A stretch of 64,000 bases of DNA from Mytilus californianus (Eukaryota > Mollusca > Bivalvia > Mytilida > Mytilidae), in NCBI RefSeq assembly GCF_021869535.1, contig NW_026262734.1, positions 90,959,285 through 91,023,284 on the forward strand, in the 5' to 3' direction. A program made the translations under genes and the position numbers. A model generated the notes under the pieces. It searched no databases. It saw only the letters and a list, made by a program, of their open reading frames with translations, and was not told the origin of the DNA. Positions 50,131-63,066 of this stretch are shown piece by piece (the stretch's first letter is position 1; each line of letters begins with the position of its first letter).

Positions 50131-51405
50131 GGGAAACATCCGATAATAATTCGTATTCGGTAGTTCATAATAATTCAGGATTGTTGTTACGACAATTGAA
50201 AAATATCAGTCATCATCTATTAAACAGATATTTTATAACGGTCAACCAACTTTTACGTTCGTAAAATTTTCGTAGGAATGATTTCAACTTCACCACTTTG
50301 ATGTTTTGGTTTAATAGCTTCCTGGTGAGCAGCAAAATATGATTAGAAATGTCAGCCCTTGTATATCGTATCAACTGTGAATTATATACTCCATATGCAA
50401 GCTCTGTTGTTTTGTTTATTACATAGAAATGTAAAGTTCTGTGAATTTGGAAGGTGAAATCATCTTTTTAGTCGTAAAATGTTCTTCTCAACCGACTCTT
50501 GTTGAAGGCCGTACGGTGACCAATAGTTGTTAATTTCTGTGTCATTTGATCTCTTGTGAAGAGTTGTCTCATTGAAAATCATACCACATCTTCTTTTTTA
50601 TGTATCTCTATGTTAATTTTTATAGACGTAAGTCAAGATATGAGGTAGAATTAACTGTATATGGTGCATCCTATATTTCAAGTTCAATGGGATAAATGCA
50701 TTCAACATAGTCGCTTAACCTTATTTAGTTAGCGGACATCATTGAAAATTAAGGAAAAAGTTACAATGTTGATCATGATTTCAACGTGCGTTTCATTCTA
50801 TTCAAAAAAATTACTTTATGCAAATTGTTGAATTATAGCATACTGTATTCCTGTCAGGTAGTGTTGTCATTTTAGCGACATTTTTAACATTGCCATATAA
50901 ACGGGCTGTTTTATTAGCCATTAAACCAGGTTCAACCAACCATTTTTTTTCTTAAAATGTCCTGTACCAATTCTGGAATGTCGCAGTTTTTATCTACTAT
51001 CTACAGTTTGTTTCTATGTTTGTTGATGTTTGTTGATGTTTGCTTTTGTTGTAGTTCAGTATTTCTGTTGTTCCGTTGTTTTCCTCTTTCTCTTCAGAAC
51101 TTGTACAAATATATCACCTTGAATGTATAACAATAAGAAATTATTTTTCCAATGCGAAATCTTCGCTCAACAGGTGTCTAAATGATCTCCAAGCTTTTTG
51201 TTTGACATCTTTTAGCTCAGATATGGATAATGACCATAAATTTTATTTAAAAATGTTTTTTTGCAGTCGATTCTTTGGCATTTCAGTCTATAGGAAACGT
51301 TTATGGCATAAATCTGTCTGTCATGACATTCGTCGACTTGATTAGCAGTTGACGTTGCAGCCGTAAACATGTCTTGCAAATGAGGTTGTAGTTATCAAAT
51401 TTTTA
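50131..51405. repeat. Spacer with short dispersed-repeat end
   Basis: About 50500-50600 (GAAGGCCGTACGGTGACCAA, TTGTCTCATTGAAAATCATA) is the 3' end of the dispersed repeat also at 52110-52205. The remainder, including the 89-codon frame at 51076-51345, matches nothing I know. Confidence 0.5.
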
Positions 51406-51409
51406 TTAA

Positions 51410-52350
51410 CGTTGCGTTCACTACAAACCAGTAAAAGTCTGAAATGTTCTATATCTGTACTCGAATGTACTGATTTTTACTCGACCAGTCTGAATTGGTC
51501 TGATATTTCCTTAATATTACTCGACCCAGTCTTAACAATACTCGAATGCACCGATTTGAACTTGACTCTATCTTTCCTAGTGAAAAAAGTCTGTACTATT
51601 ACTTGACCAGTCTGAAACCGTCTTAGACATTTAGTTTTAGATGCATGATTTTTTTGATTAGTTGTTAGTGGCTTTGAACTAGCTGTCAGTAACTTCGAGT
51701 ACTCTCAGATCTGTACTTAGTGTCTTTTTGTTGTTGGGTTATACAAGTACCCGGCCACGTCCACTCTGTGTTTTTGTTAGATGTATTTCTATTTGTATCC
51801 ATCTGATGAGTTAAGCCATTTTCAACTGATTTTTCTAGTTCGTTCTTATATTGTACTGTTACACCACTGTCCCAGGTTAGGGGGAGGGTTGAGATCCCGC
51901 AAACATGTTTAACCCCGCCACATTCTGTATGTTTGTCCCTGTCCCAAGTCAGGAGCCTGTAATTCAGTGGTTGCCGTTTGTTGATGTGTTACATATTTTT
52001 TTTTTCGTTCATTTTTTTTACATAAATTAGGCCGTTAATTTTCTCGTTTGAATTGTTTTACATTTTCATTTCAGGGCCTTTAATAACTGACTATGCAGTA
52101 TGGGCTTTGCTCATTGTTGAAGGCCGTACAGTGACCTATAATTGTTAATTTCTGTGTCATTTGGTCTCTTGTGGAGAGTTGTCTCATTGGCAATCATACC
52201 ACATCTTCTTTTTTATATTTACCAATTCTCGACCTGTACTCGACCAATGCTTGACCAGCTCTTGACCTATTTATTCAGTCTGAACAATACTCGACCAAAG
52301 GTCTGAACAATACTCCGCCAGTCTGGACCTTACTAGACCAAATATCCTCT
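51410..52350 (+). repeat. Degenerate TACTCGACCAGTCTGA array split by a dispersed repeat
   Basis: Irregular units of ACTCGACCAGTCTGAA and ACAATACTCGACCA at 51415-51620 resume at about 52220-52350. Between them, about 51790-52215 is a full mussel dispersed repeat (CACTGTCCCAGGTTAGGGGG, CCCAAGTCAGGAGCCTGTAA, GGGCCTTTAATAACTGACTA, AAGGCCGTACAGTGACCTAT). Confidence 0.7.
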
Positions 52351-52618
52351 ACTTTTTATCATTTTTATTTTTTGTTAAGCTCACTTTCTTTTCAACTGAT
52401 ATGAAAACAGCCATAATAAAATAAAGATAAATCTTTTTAAAATTGTACAAAAAAAAAACAAATTTTAGGAATTGTTATATACATGTAAATGTGAATTTTT
52501 TTGTTCATAAGTGTCTCATAAGCCAACTCAATGACTGGGTATTGATTTTTTTAAATGTATATTTTTTATTATATCATTGTTTAATGTAAAATCAATGTGA
52601 CACAATAATCAAATAAAA

Positions 52619-53820
52619 TTAAAAACCAATTGTTCAGAGAACAATTGAACGTCTTTCCACAGCAATTTTTAAATTTATTGAAAAGAAGCTAGTTCGTGTT
52701 AACTGAAAGTTAAAATTGGCATCTTATCATCAGTTTCTTCATACTGATGCGATAAATAAGTGGTTTCTATAAACTTCTAAGTGAAATAAGGGAGATAATT
52801 AGCTACTTCCGGTGAAGTAAATGTCACTTCCGGTCTCATATAATAGTTTCATTCACACTGATTCCAAAAATATATAGTTTCTATATACTTTTGCTTGTAA
52901 ACCAGGAGATAATTGGCCACTTCCGGTTTATCGAAAGTCATTTCTAGTCTTCAGTGATAAGTTAATGTATTAAAATTACAAAATATATGGATTCCGAGTA
53001 CTTTTCCATGAAGAAAGTACAAAAATGGCTACTTCCGGTTTTCTCAAGGTCACTTCCGGTTGTCATTTTTCAAGAGCATATGTCATCCAACCTTTTGTAA
53101 AAGGTCATATGGCTTTATAATGAACCAAGTTGAAGTAATAATCAATTAACCTTATATTTGGACCTTTCAGGGGCACTTACTCCTATAAGATGCCATTAGA
53201 TTGTTTCAGACCCATGTAACATATCTTAATTACAATAAAGCAAACATTTTGCACTTGTTGTTTCATATATATCTTTAAAAGTGTTTGAGAAAATGCAAAA
53301 ACAAGGAGAAGTCAAAATTGAGAACTTGACCTTGACATTTGACCTTGACCTCATTTTCCAAGTAAGGACCTAGGGACCTAAAATAAAAAAAATTCTAGGG
53401 TTATAAGGTTAACGGTTTATTAGTTAAAAAAACATACCGACAAATTTATTTGGGTAAGGTAGATAACTCCTTTAAAATTTCATCGAATCTCTTCTATCCA
53501 AATCAGCCAAAAATTCCTGAGGATGTAACGAACAATTTAGAAAAAGAATTTTGTCGATATCTTTTTTTGTTACGAAGGCGATGCACACACTTGATAAACA
53601 GTGAATAGGGAGATAACTCTTACAAAGAAAATTGTTCGGCTTAGAATGGATGAAAATAAAAAGCGTATAAACTGTATGATACTATTTAAGAAATATCTTA
53701 GCGACATATTGCGAAACAAAAATTTTACGCGATACCAAAATTTGGCGGAAGAAAAAAAAATAATCAGAACAAATACAATAGGTCTTTCCACAGAAAAGTG
53801 GAAAGACCTAATTAATTATA
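52619..53820 (+). repeat. Old repeat-family unit, plus orientation (partner of 63067-64000)
   Basis: Starts with CCAATTGTTCAGAGAACAAT, then contains five or more CTTCCGGT sites (52808-53060), GGGGCACTTACTCCTATAAG, ACCTTGACATTTGACCTTGA (about 53330), GTTACGAAGGCGATGCACAC and GGTCTTTCCACAGAAAAGTG at the end. The reverse complement of 63067-64000 aligns along most of it. Confidence 0.85.
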
Positions 53821-54560
53821 TATACAGATTGTAACATCCTTACATGATTCTCAGATTTATCAAATCGAGATAGTTAAAGTATCTAATTTTAAAGTCTGAG
53901 TCTTGTTTAATAAAAAGACTTTTTTTACCTGAAAACCACACCTTTACTGAGTGTAATAAAAGCTTATTAAGGTGCTTATTTTTTGTCATGTGTTTTTTTT
54001 AATCAAAACTTGATTTTCTTAAATTCCTTAATAAAAACTACATATGTTTTATGGTTACATACAATAGATATATAACTATCTTTTTAATGAGGTAACAACA
54101 GCCAACAAAATCACTAACATTGTTTAACCTTATGTCAGAAATACATTTATTCTTATTATAACTTGGGATATATATATTTCAAAAAGGGATAAAAAAAATA
54201 AAGAAATGAATAAAATTATTCTCCTGATTAGCGGTAAACTATAAAGTAATACATCCTGCTTGGGGCACACTAATTAACAAGATCACACCTGGTAAGTAAT
54301 AAATTTCAAATAACATCCATTGAAAATTACAGCATACTATAAACTTATATTACAAGGCTAGATAAGTAATACACGAGTTTAAGAAAAATAGGGTTTTCTT
54401 TTTACCTGTAAAATAAACCTGTATTAAGGTAGTAAAAGTGCTTCTTGTATGACAAAATTTATTTTAATTTAATTAAGATAAATTTCTGCCTTGCAACTTT
54501 GGAATATATTTCCTTTTTTAAAAGGTTATCAAGGATTGCTATGAAAGTTTTATTATAATT
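53821..54560. other. Unannotated spacer at the orientation switch
   Basis: AT-rich DNA between plus- and minus-oriented units. No gene recognised, and no clear repeat beyond short poly-A and poly-T. Confidence 0.4.
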
Positions 54561-54563
54561 ATT

Positions 54564-54824
54564 AGGTCTTTCCACTTTTCTGTGGAAAGACCTATTGTAT
54601 TTGTTCTGATTATAAGGTCTTTCCACCTTTCCGTGGAAAGACCTTTTGCTTTTGTTCTGATTATTTATATTAGGTCTTTCCACTTTTCTGTGGAAAGACC
54701 TATTGCATTTGGTCTGATTATTATTATAAGGTCTTTCCACTTTTCGTGGAAAGACCTTTTGTTTTTCTTCTGATTATAAGGTCTTTCCACTTATCGTGGA
54801 AAGACCTATTGTTTTTCTTCTGAT

Positions 54825-54858
<34 letters not shown>

Positions 54859-54860
54859 CT
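54564..54860. repeat. Five tandem GGTCTTTCCAC hairpins plus poly-T
   Basis: GGTCTTTCCAC-N5-7-GTGGAAAGACC, an 11-bp-arm hairpin, begins at about 54565, 54615, 54672, 54730 and 54780. Spacers of about 20-30 bp all end in a TTCTGATTAT-like phrase. A poly-T run of over 30 bases follows (54827-54859). The same hairpin occurs singly at about 53786, 55856 and 59441 at ends of repeat-family units. Confidence 0.92.
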
Positions 54861-55856
54861 GCCGTCTGAGATGCTTTTTTGTTTTACAACATATCGAATA
54901 GATTTTTGGCCAATGGTGTTGTACAGTAATAGGGGTTTCAAAACTCACCCTGTGTGACCGAACACTTATTCGTATAGGAGTTATCTCCCCGCGTCCCCTT
55001 TTTCTTGTTATCGCTATATCTCTAAAACCGTCAAAGATTTTAACAAACTGTTTTCACCAAATTGTATGTCTACTCTTAAGAATGATTTGCTTAATTTTGA
55101 CTGGAGTGATCGGAAGACATCTTATGGGAGTTATTTCCCTTTCAAAATTTAAGATAGGCGATACGTTGGATAAATTCATACATTATAAGTCGTAGAGGCC
55201 TACAGTCTTTTGATATGAAGTCCTCGGTCCATTTGAAGTAAATTGATGTCAAAGTCAAAGGTCAAGGTCATGTTCTAAATTTTGAATTCTGCTTGTTATC
55301 TTTATTCAAAAGAAACCGTAACAGTTAATGATATGATGTGTTTGCCAAATAATTGTTTACGATAGGGCGCAACTTCAACCCATTAAGTCGAAGTGTTTTG
55401 GTCAACCCTTATAGGAGTTTTCTCCCCTGGTGTATTTGAAATCAGTATTACTCCGCAATCATACAAGTGAATGACCTGGGTTCTTTTGATTTGAGATCAC
55501 TGACCTATGACCTTGAAATTGAGGTCACGGTCAAAGGTCAATTTGACGTTCTAGATTTTGACCTTTGCTAAAAATTCTTACTGGTTCTTTATAAAACAAT
55601 TAAGTCTTCTGCATTTGGTTGTAGATATTTCACCATTTATCAGGTCAACCGGAAATAACCGTATTTTAACCGGAAGTAGCCTATTTCAGACTATTCCTAC
55701 ATGTATGAAAAAGTATCAGAATTCTAATTTTTAATATCAGTTTTAAGTAACAAATTACCAGGAGTGACATTTTCCAACACCGTTTTTTAAAATTCGTTCT
55801 TTATTATCGAGGTGGAAAGACCTTCAATTGTTCTCTGAACAATTGGTTTTTAATTA
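54861..55856 (-). repeat. Old repeat-family unit, minus orientation
   Basis: Opens GCCGTCTGAGATGCTTTTTT and CAACATATCGAATAGATTT. Contains AGGAGTTATCTCCCC, ATGGGAGTTATTTCCCTT, AAGTCAAAGGTCAAGGTCAT (about 55250), GAGGTCACGGTCAAAGGTCA (about 55521), AACCGGAAGTAGCC (about 55660) and ends TTCAATTGTTCTCTGAACAA. Confidence 0.85.
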
Positions 55857-57284
55857 GGTCTTTCCACTTTTTGTGGAAAGACCTTTTGTTTTTCTTCTGA
55901 TTATTTTTTTTTCTTTTTTTTCTGCCGTCTGAGATGCTTTTTTGTTTTACAACATATCGAATAGATTTTTGGCCAATGATGTTGTACAATAATAGGGGTT
56001 TCAAAACTCACACTGTGTGACCGAACACTTATTCGTATAGGAGTTATCTCCCCGAGTCCCCTTTTTCTTGTTATCGCTATATCTCTAAAACCGTCAAAGA
56101 TTTTAACAAACTGTTTTCACCAAATTGTATGTCTACTCTTAAGAATGATGTGCCTAATTTTGACTGGAGTGATCGGAAGACATCTTATGGGAGTTATTTC
56201 CCTTTGAAAATTTAAGATAGGCGATATGTTGGATAAATTCATACATTATAAGTCGTAGAGGCCTAAAGTCTTTTGATATGAAGTCCTCGGTCCATTTGAA
56301 GGAAATTGAGGTCAAGGTCAAAGGTCAAGATGATGTTATAAATTTTGAATTTTGCTTGTTATCGTTATTCAAAAGAAACTGTTGCAGTTAATAATATGAT
56401 GTGTTTGCCAAATAACTGTTTACAATAAGGCGCAACTTCAACCTATTTAAATCGAAGTGTTTTGGTTAACCCTTATAGGTGTTTTCTCCCCTTATGTATT
56501 TGAAATCAGTATTTCTCCACAACCATACAAGCTATTGACCTCAGGTCTTCCGATTTGAGTTCACTGACATATGACCTTGAAATTGAGATCAAGGTCGAAG
56601 GTCAAGGTCATATTCTAAATTTTGAATTTTGCTTGTAATCTATATTCAAAAGAAACTGTAACAGTTAATGATATGATGTGTTTGCCAAATTACTGTTTAC
56701 GATAGGGCGAAACATCAACCCATTTAAGTCGGAAGTGTTTTGGTCAACCCTTATAGCAGTTTTTTCCCCTTATGTATTTGAAATCATTATTACTCCACAA
56801 CCATACAAGTGATTGACCCCCGGTCTTTCGATTTCAGATCACTGACCTATGACCTTGAAATTGAGGTCAAGGTCAAAGGTCAAGGTCATGCTTCAAGTTT
56901 TGAATTTTGTTTGTTATCTTTATTCAAAAGAAACAGTAAAAGTTAATGATAATATTTGTTAACCATATAAAGGTTTACAATATGGCGAAACTTCAACCCA
57001 TTTAAGAAGAAGTGTTTCCGTCACCCTATATTTGAGTTTTCTCTCCTCATGTATTTGAAATCAGTATTTATCCTCAACCATGCAAGTGAATGACATGTGA
57101 TCTTCGATTTGAGATCACAGACTTATGACCTTGAAATTGAGGTCAAGGTTAAAGGTCAATTTGGAGTACTATATTTTCACCTATACTAAAATTTATACTT
57201 CTTCATAGCTTCTTTTTAATAACTTTGAAAATTGATGTGGAAAGACCTTCAATTGTTCTCTGAACAATTGGTTTTTAATTTATA
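55857..57284 (-). repeat. Old repeat-family unit, minus orientation, with internal duplication
   Basis: Close relative of the preceding unit. The block TTGACC...TATGACCTTGAAATTGAG-AGGTCAAGGTCAAAGG occurs three times (about 56530, 56810 and 57085) at about 280-bp steps, so the unit is lengthened by an internal tandem repeat. It ends TTCAATTGTTCTCTGAACAA. Confidence 0.85.
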
Positions 57285-58692
57285 TTTTTGTTCTTCTGCC
57301 GTCTGAGATGCTTTTTTGTTTTACAACATATCGAAAGGATTTTTTGGCTAATGATGTTGTACAGTAATGGGGATTTCAAAACTCACCCTGTGTAACTGAG
57401 CACTTATTCTTATAGGAGTTATCTCCCCGCGTCCCCTTTTTCTTGTTATCTGTACGTCTCTGAAACCGTAAAAGATTTTAACAAACTGTTTTCACTAAAT
57501 TGTTCGTCTGCTCTTAAGAATGGTTTGGTTCAATTTAATTGATGTGATTGGATGATGATCTTATGGGAGTTATTTCCCTTTGAAAATTTAGCATAGGTGA
57601 TATGTTGGATAAATTCATACATTATATGTCATAGAGGCCTAAAGTCTTTTGATATGAAGTCCTTGGTCCATTTTGAGGAAATTGAGGTCAAGGTCATGTT
57701 CTAAATTTTAAAATTTGCTTGTTATCTTTATTCAAAAGAAACCGTAAAGGTTAATGATATGATGTGTTTGCCATGTAATTGTTTACGATAGGGCGCAACT
57801 TCAACCCGTTTTAAGCCGAAGTGTTTTGGTCAACCCTTATAGGAGTTTTCTCCCCTTATGTATTTGAAATCAGCATAACTCCTAAACCATTCAAGTGAAT
57901 GACCTAGCATCTTTCGATTTGAAATCACTGACTTATGACCTTGTAATTGAGGTCAAGGTCAAAGGTCAAGGTCATGTTCAAAATTTTTAATTTGGCTTGT
58001 TATCACTAATTTTCAGAAATCTTGTAAGATATCGACAAAATATTTTTACAGAATTGTTAGTTGCGACATGTCGTAACACATAAATTTTAGCTGAAAGGGT
58101 ACGTAGACATTTAATGGGAGTTTACGCCCCTTTTATATCTAATATTAGTAGTATGGTAATATAACTCATTACCAATATATAGTAGAGGCCTAGAGTCTTT
58201 TGATTTGAGACCCTTGTTTCATGACCTTGAAATTCAGGACAAGGTCAAAGTGTGATTTGACGTTCTAGATTTTGACCTTCGCTTTAACTTTTGATTTATT
58301 CATAATAAACTTATGGGACTTTGTGCATTAAGTTGCAAGTCATATGACCTTGAAGCAATCAACTGGAAATGATCTTTTGTAAACCGGAAGTAGCAATTTT
58401 GTGTACTCATTTAATGTAAAAGTACATAGAACCATATATTTTGAAATCAGTGTCAAGTAAACTATCAGATGAGTCCAAATTTGACATTTTTCAAACCGGA
58501 AGTAACATTTTATCTCTCTTATTTCAAAAAAAAATGTGTAGAAATCATGTATTTATAAATTCAGCGTACAATTATCTATCATCTGGCACTGAAAATTACA
58601 TTTCTAACCGAGTTTTATTATTTTTAACATCAAAATATATTGTATCAGGTGGAAAGACCTTCAATTGTTCTCTGAACGATTGGTTTTTAATA
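57285..58692 (-). repeat. Old repeat-family unit, minus orientation
   Basis: Opens like the two previous units (GCCGTCTGAGATGC at about 57299). Contains AGGTCAAGGTCAAAGGTCAA (about 57950), GTTGCGACATGTCGTAACAC (about 58061), ACCGGAAGTAGC and ACCGGAAGTAAC (about 58385 and 58495), and ends TTCAATTGTTCTCTGAACGA. Confidence 0.85.
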
Positions 58693-59440
58693 TTGTATTT
58701 ACATCTCTTCTGAAAAAAAATCCACATGCTTGTTATTAGATGTTCTCTGAAACTACATGTCCAATTGACCGCAAAATTTGCCGTCAGCAGGGTATACATG
58801 TATTACATCTTCATAAAACAACGTGGTGCAGATTTCTCTCAAGAATTGTCATAGAGAAAAGAAATTGCAATGCCGTAAAAATCGCCTGCTAGCTCCGTAA
58901 ATCTCTGTGAAATCCTACAATAAAATGTCTGCTCCTAGATTAAAATACAAATCTGTGTAGCAAACTGCTGCTGAAAACTGTACATTGTATGAAAATAATC
59001 GATAAACGTGTTTTAAAGTTACACCGGATCAATCAAATCCAAAGCATGCACTGCTCGTGAACTGTGATCGAAACGTCAATTTCCTACAATGACAAAAGAA
59101 ATACATTGTGTGTATTCCCTCGTTATACATGTTGTCTGTCCAACTACTCCACCTAAAAAGAAAAAAAAATACTAAGTTTTCGCTGTTATAAGGCTTCGTC
59201 ATGTGACGCCACAATCTGGCGCGAGACAAATACGCGCGCGGGACCTGAAATAGAATAAAAACTTTCCAACTAACTAAATATAGAAACTTAACCAACACAC
59301 TAATATGAACCCTTTAAAGAAACAAACAAACAAACAAACACACACACAAACAAACACACACATATCAATCAATCATGTTTCAGAAGGGGTGAAGAACCGT
59401 TTACAATTGCTTTTTTAAAGCAATTGATTTATATTTTTAG
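58693..59440 (-). repeat. Repeat block, inverted relative to 44430-45300
   Basis: The reverse complement of the block at 44430. It has a CAAA/CACA microsatellite (about 59317-59360), ACAATTGCTTTTTTAAAGCA near the right end and GTGACGCCACAATCTGGCGC in the middle. The minus-strand frame 59029-59298 is a by-product. Confidence 0.8.
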
Positions 59441-60342
59441 GTCTTTCCACTTTTCTGTGGAAAGACCTATTGGTTTTCTTCTGATTATTATTTTTTTTTT
59501 TAATCCGCCAAATTTTGTTCTTGCGATAAATTTTTGTTTCGCAAGATGGATGTCGCTTAGATGTTTCGTATATGATATCGAACAGTTTATGCGCCTTTGA
59601 AATTGATCCTGCTTAACCGAATACTTTTCTTTGTAGGAGTTATCTCCCCGAACACTGTTTTCCTTGTGTGTGTATCTCCTCCGTAACCGTAAAAGAAAGC
59701 GACAAATTTATTTTACCAAATTGCTCGTTATATCCTCAGGATGTTTTGTCCAATTTTAACCGAAGCGATACGTAAACTCCATATGAGAGTTATTTCCCCT
59801 TCAGTATTTGACATAAGGGATATATAAATGTATAGCATGAATGGTAAGTGATAGAGACCTAAGGTATATTGATTTAAGTTACTTAGTTCATTTAAATGAA
59901 AATGAGGCCAAGGTCAAAGGTCAAGGTCATATTCTAAATTTTGACTTTTCCTTGTTATTTGATCTCATCTGTCACTTTTAAAATTACAAATTAAAGAACT
60001 AGTGCAAAATGTTTGCTTAATTGTGATTAAGATATGATACATTTGGTCTGAAACAATCCAGTGATATCTTATAGGAATTATTGTCCCTGAAATGATTCAA
60101 TTTAAGGTTAATTGATTATTACTCCAACTTGGTACATGATAAAGCCATAGGGTCTTTTGCAAACTGTTGGTTGAGATATGACCTTGAAAAAAGTAAACCG
60201 GAAGTGACCTTGAATGAACCGGAAGTAGTATTTTTTGCACTTATTTCATGGAAAAGAACCTAGAAACCATATATTTTTGAATGATCATAGGTTAACTTAT
60301 CGTTTGAAACCGGAAGTGACATTTTATCAACCGAAAGTAGCA
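59441..60342 (-). repeat. Old repeat-family unit, minus orientation
   Basis: Begins with the GGTCTTTCCACTTTTCTGTG hairpin, then GTAGGAGTTATCTCCCCGAA, CCAAGGTCAAAGGTCAAGGT (about 59908), AACCGGAAGTGACC and AACCGGAAGTAG (60195-60225). It is interrupted at 60343 by the TA-flanked element and resumes at 62772. Confidence 0.82.
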
Positions 60343-60344
60343 TA

Positions 60345-62769
60345 CAGTACTACCTGTGACATTATCTTATTAATGGTGGCCATAAAAAATATGGTCACCA
60401 TGATGGCCCTAAATGTCCATCATTATACCCCCTGCTGCTTAATTAATACACAAGGTATTTATCAAAAACTAGTCAAGGTAAAGAGAAATCATGACTGCAT
60501 TAAAGTGTTAAAATTACATAACTTACAGGTAAAGTCTCTCAGGAAAAATATATGACTTTTTGTGTTTGTCAAATTCAATAACTGTGATTATGACAAGAAA
60601 AATCTAAAATAAAAGGAAATAATAAAACTAGTTGAACATATAGCTTTCTAACTTTTTTTTGTAAAAATGTTCTCATGACTGTTTGCAACATGTGCAAATG
60701 TTTGTTTTGATTGTTATAACTTTTAAATAATTCTATCAATTTAAGTTATTTTTTACATGTATTTTTTGGAAAGTGAATAATAAATGACTGTCATCTTCTA
60801 ATATAATGCAAACTTTCACAATGCCTGCCCTTTTCCATTGAAAAGGTGTTTATCAAATTAATTTTCTAAAATCAAAATTGTTTACACTTATTGCATTTAA
60901 CATTGTTTAACAAATGTTTAAGATTATCTTTAGGACTTATTCTAAATAAAATTTAGGCAATTCATTATTTCTCTATTGAATAAATACATGTATATTTAAA
61001 ATATTCATTACAGAAAAATTTGATAATTTTTTTATTGTCATATAAACATATTACAATTTAATCAAGTTTCTGACAAAAAAAAAACCAATAACAAAAATTA
61101 TAATGCAAAGAAATAACAATTTTATTAGAAATCAAAACACATGGAAAAAAGTTATTAGGTTTCTGCCCTCAGTTCTAAGGACTTTCTTTTATAAAGGAGC
61201 AAATATTCTAAACATGTTCCATGTTATAGAGATTAAGCATTTCTTTTACTTTTTGTTCTTGGTTAAGATTTTATTCATAAGATTCAAGATTTTATTCATA
61301 AACTGGTCAGATACATTATTATGAGAAGGTAAACAATTTTCAAATAGATTATCTCTAAGTTGTTATGTTAATTTTACAAACAATTCTATCCTTTATAGGA
61401 ATTTTTGTTCACCATTTTCTATATCTAAATTATGACCACTAATTCTTTACTTAGTGAAGCATTTGAGTTTACTGTTTTCATCATAATTTTTTATTTTATT
61501 TTCAAAAATATTCTTATTTTTTTTCTTAAAATTCATCTTTAATCAAGGGCTTTAAAGAATCTAATTCATTCAAGTCCCTGCAATTATTAACTTTATCTAA
61601 AAGGCATGCATGAGTTGAGTGAAATATTCTTTGCAAATGTATACCAAGAATGTGTATCATGCATATGCCAGTCCTGCAGTTTCGACAATATAATACACAG
61701 AACAAAAAGTGATTTAATTAATAGACCATAAAAATGTCACAATCTATATAGAAGTGTACTTTATTTTTTCTGGAGACAAATTTTGCCTGTTTACAGTTAA
61801 CTGACAAAATTATCCAAACTGAAGATAACATATTTGATAAGTTTACAATTGTTTCAAAAAGCAAGACAATTTTTTCTTTAAATAATTTCTTTGTAAGTCT
61901 CTTTAGTGATTCTTCATACAAAACTCGTTTGCAGATTTGAAAAATATCAAAGATAAACAAAAATAGTTTATTCCTATACCATAAAATGATATTTGTAGTT
62001 TTCCTGAATAATAATCATGATAATAGATTGTACAACTTTGTTAACAAAATTTATTGTAAAAGGATTGATATTCATGATATTGATAATTTAAATTTGTGAA
62101 TAAACTGGCTTGTTAAATTACTTGCTTCATGGTTCCTTTAAACATGTCATTTGTATGATTATAAGTTATAATTAATAATAATTCATTTGATAATGCAAAC
62201 AAACAATAGAATACCATGTACATCATGTACAATAACTTTTTTTTACTTAAAAAATAATTATTTAAAGGATTCTCTCTTTTGTCTTCAAATGCTAGTCAAT
62301 AACTTATCTATGAATTTTTGTCATTTCTACTCAAGATTCTTTCCAAGAAGAAATTAAAAGAATAAGAAGCAAAAAAACAAATAAAAAATAATAATAACAT
62401 AAAAAAATAAAAACATTAGAAAAAAAGGAAAATATGTAAATTTAGAGACAGAAAAATCAACAAATGATATGAATTAACAAAGACTAAAACAAACATTCTA
62501 TTCTACATTTTCAAGAAAAGGTGAAATGTCAATTTGAGAAGAAACCTGAGTTACCTGTACAGGTAAATTTTAATGAAACATACAAGCTGAAAACTTCAAC
62601 CCTGATTGATTTCAACAGGTAACATAATTAGATAAAATATCAACCTATGTTTTATGACCCCAATAAATGGCCAACATCTCAAGATTGAATACCCCAATAA
62701 ATAGCCACCATTCGATGGTGACCATACAAGAGGGTGGACATAACTAAGAGGAAGTCACAGGTTGTACTG
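60345..62769. mobile_element. 2.4-kb TA-flanked element inserted in a repeat unit
   Basis: Left end CAGTACTACCTGTGACATT and right end the complement of CAGTACAACCTGTGACTTC, with TA on each side (60343-60344 and 62770-62771). Removing it joins GTAGCA to TTATCTTCC, matching the uninterrupted phrase GTGGCCAATTATCTCC at about 63888. Both ends carry inner ATGGTGGCCAT/ATGGTCACCAT-like palindromic text (about 60376-60410 and 62700-62735). The interior is very AT-rich and shows no transposase; frames at 61103-61324 and 61718-61960 are not recognised. Probably non-autonomous. Confidence 0.78.
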
Positions 62770-62771
62770 TA

Positions 62772-63066
62772 TTATCTTCCTTATAACTGGCATAAGTATA
62801 TACAAACTATATATTTTTGGAATCAGTGTGAATAAAGCTATCATACGAGACCGGAAGTGACATTTTCTAAACCGGAAGTTGGCAATTATCTCCCTTATTT
62901 CAGGCAAAAGTATAAAGAAACCATTTATTTATTGAATCAGTATGAAGAAATCTATACTTTGACGCTATTAATAAATTTGAGTAAACCAGAAGTAGCTTCC
63001 TATCAATTATTTAGAAACTTGATATGGAAACCCTTCAATTGTTCTGTGAACAACTGGTTTTTAATT
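62772..63066 (-). repeat. Remainder of the interrupted repeat unit
   Basis: Continues the unit at 59441: GGAATCAGTGTGAATAAAGC, ACCGGAAGTGACATTTTC (about 62851), ACCGGAAGTTGGCAATTATC, and the end signature TTCAATTGTTCTGTGAACAA. Confidence 0.8.

Noticed and set aside
54564-54835. CRISPR-like hairpin repeats with spacers
   Set aside because: Spacers are similar to each other, the host is eukaryotic, and the hairpin is the end signature of the local repeat family.
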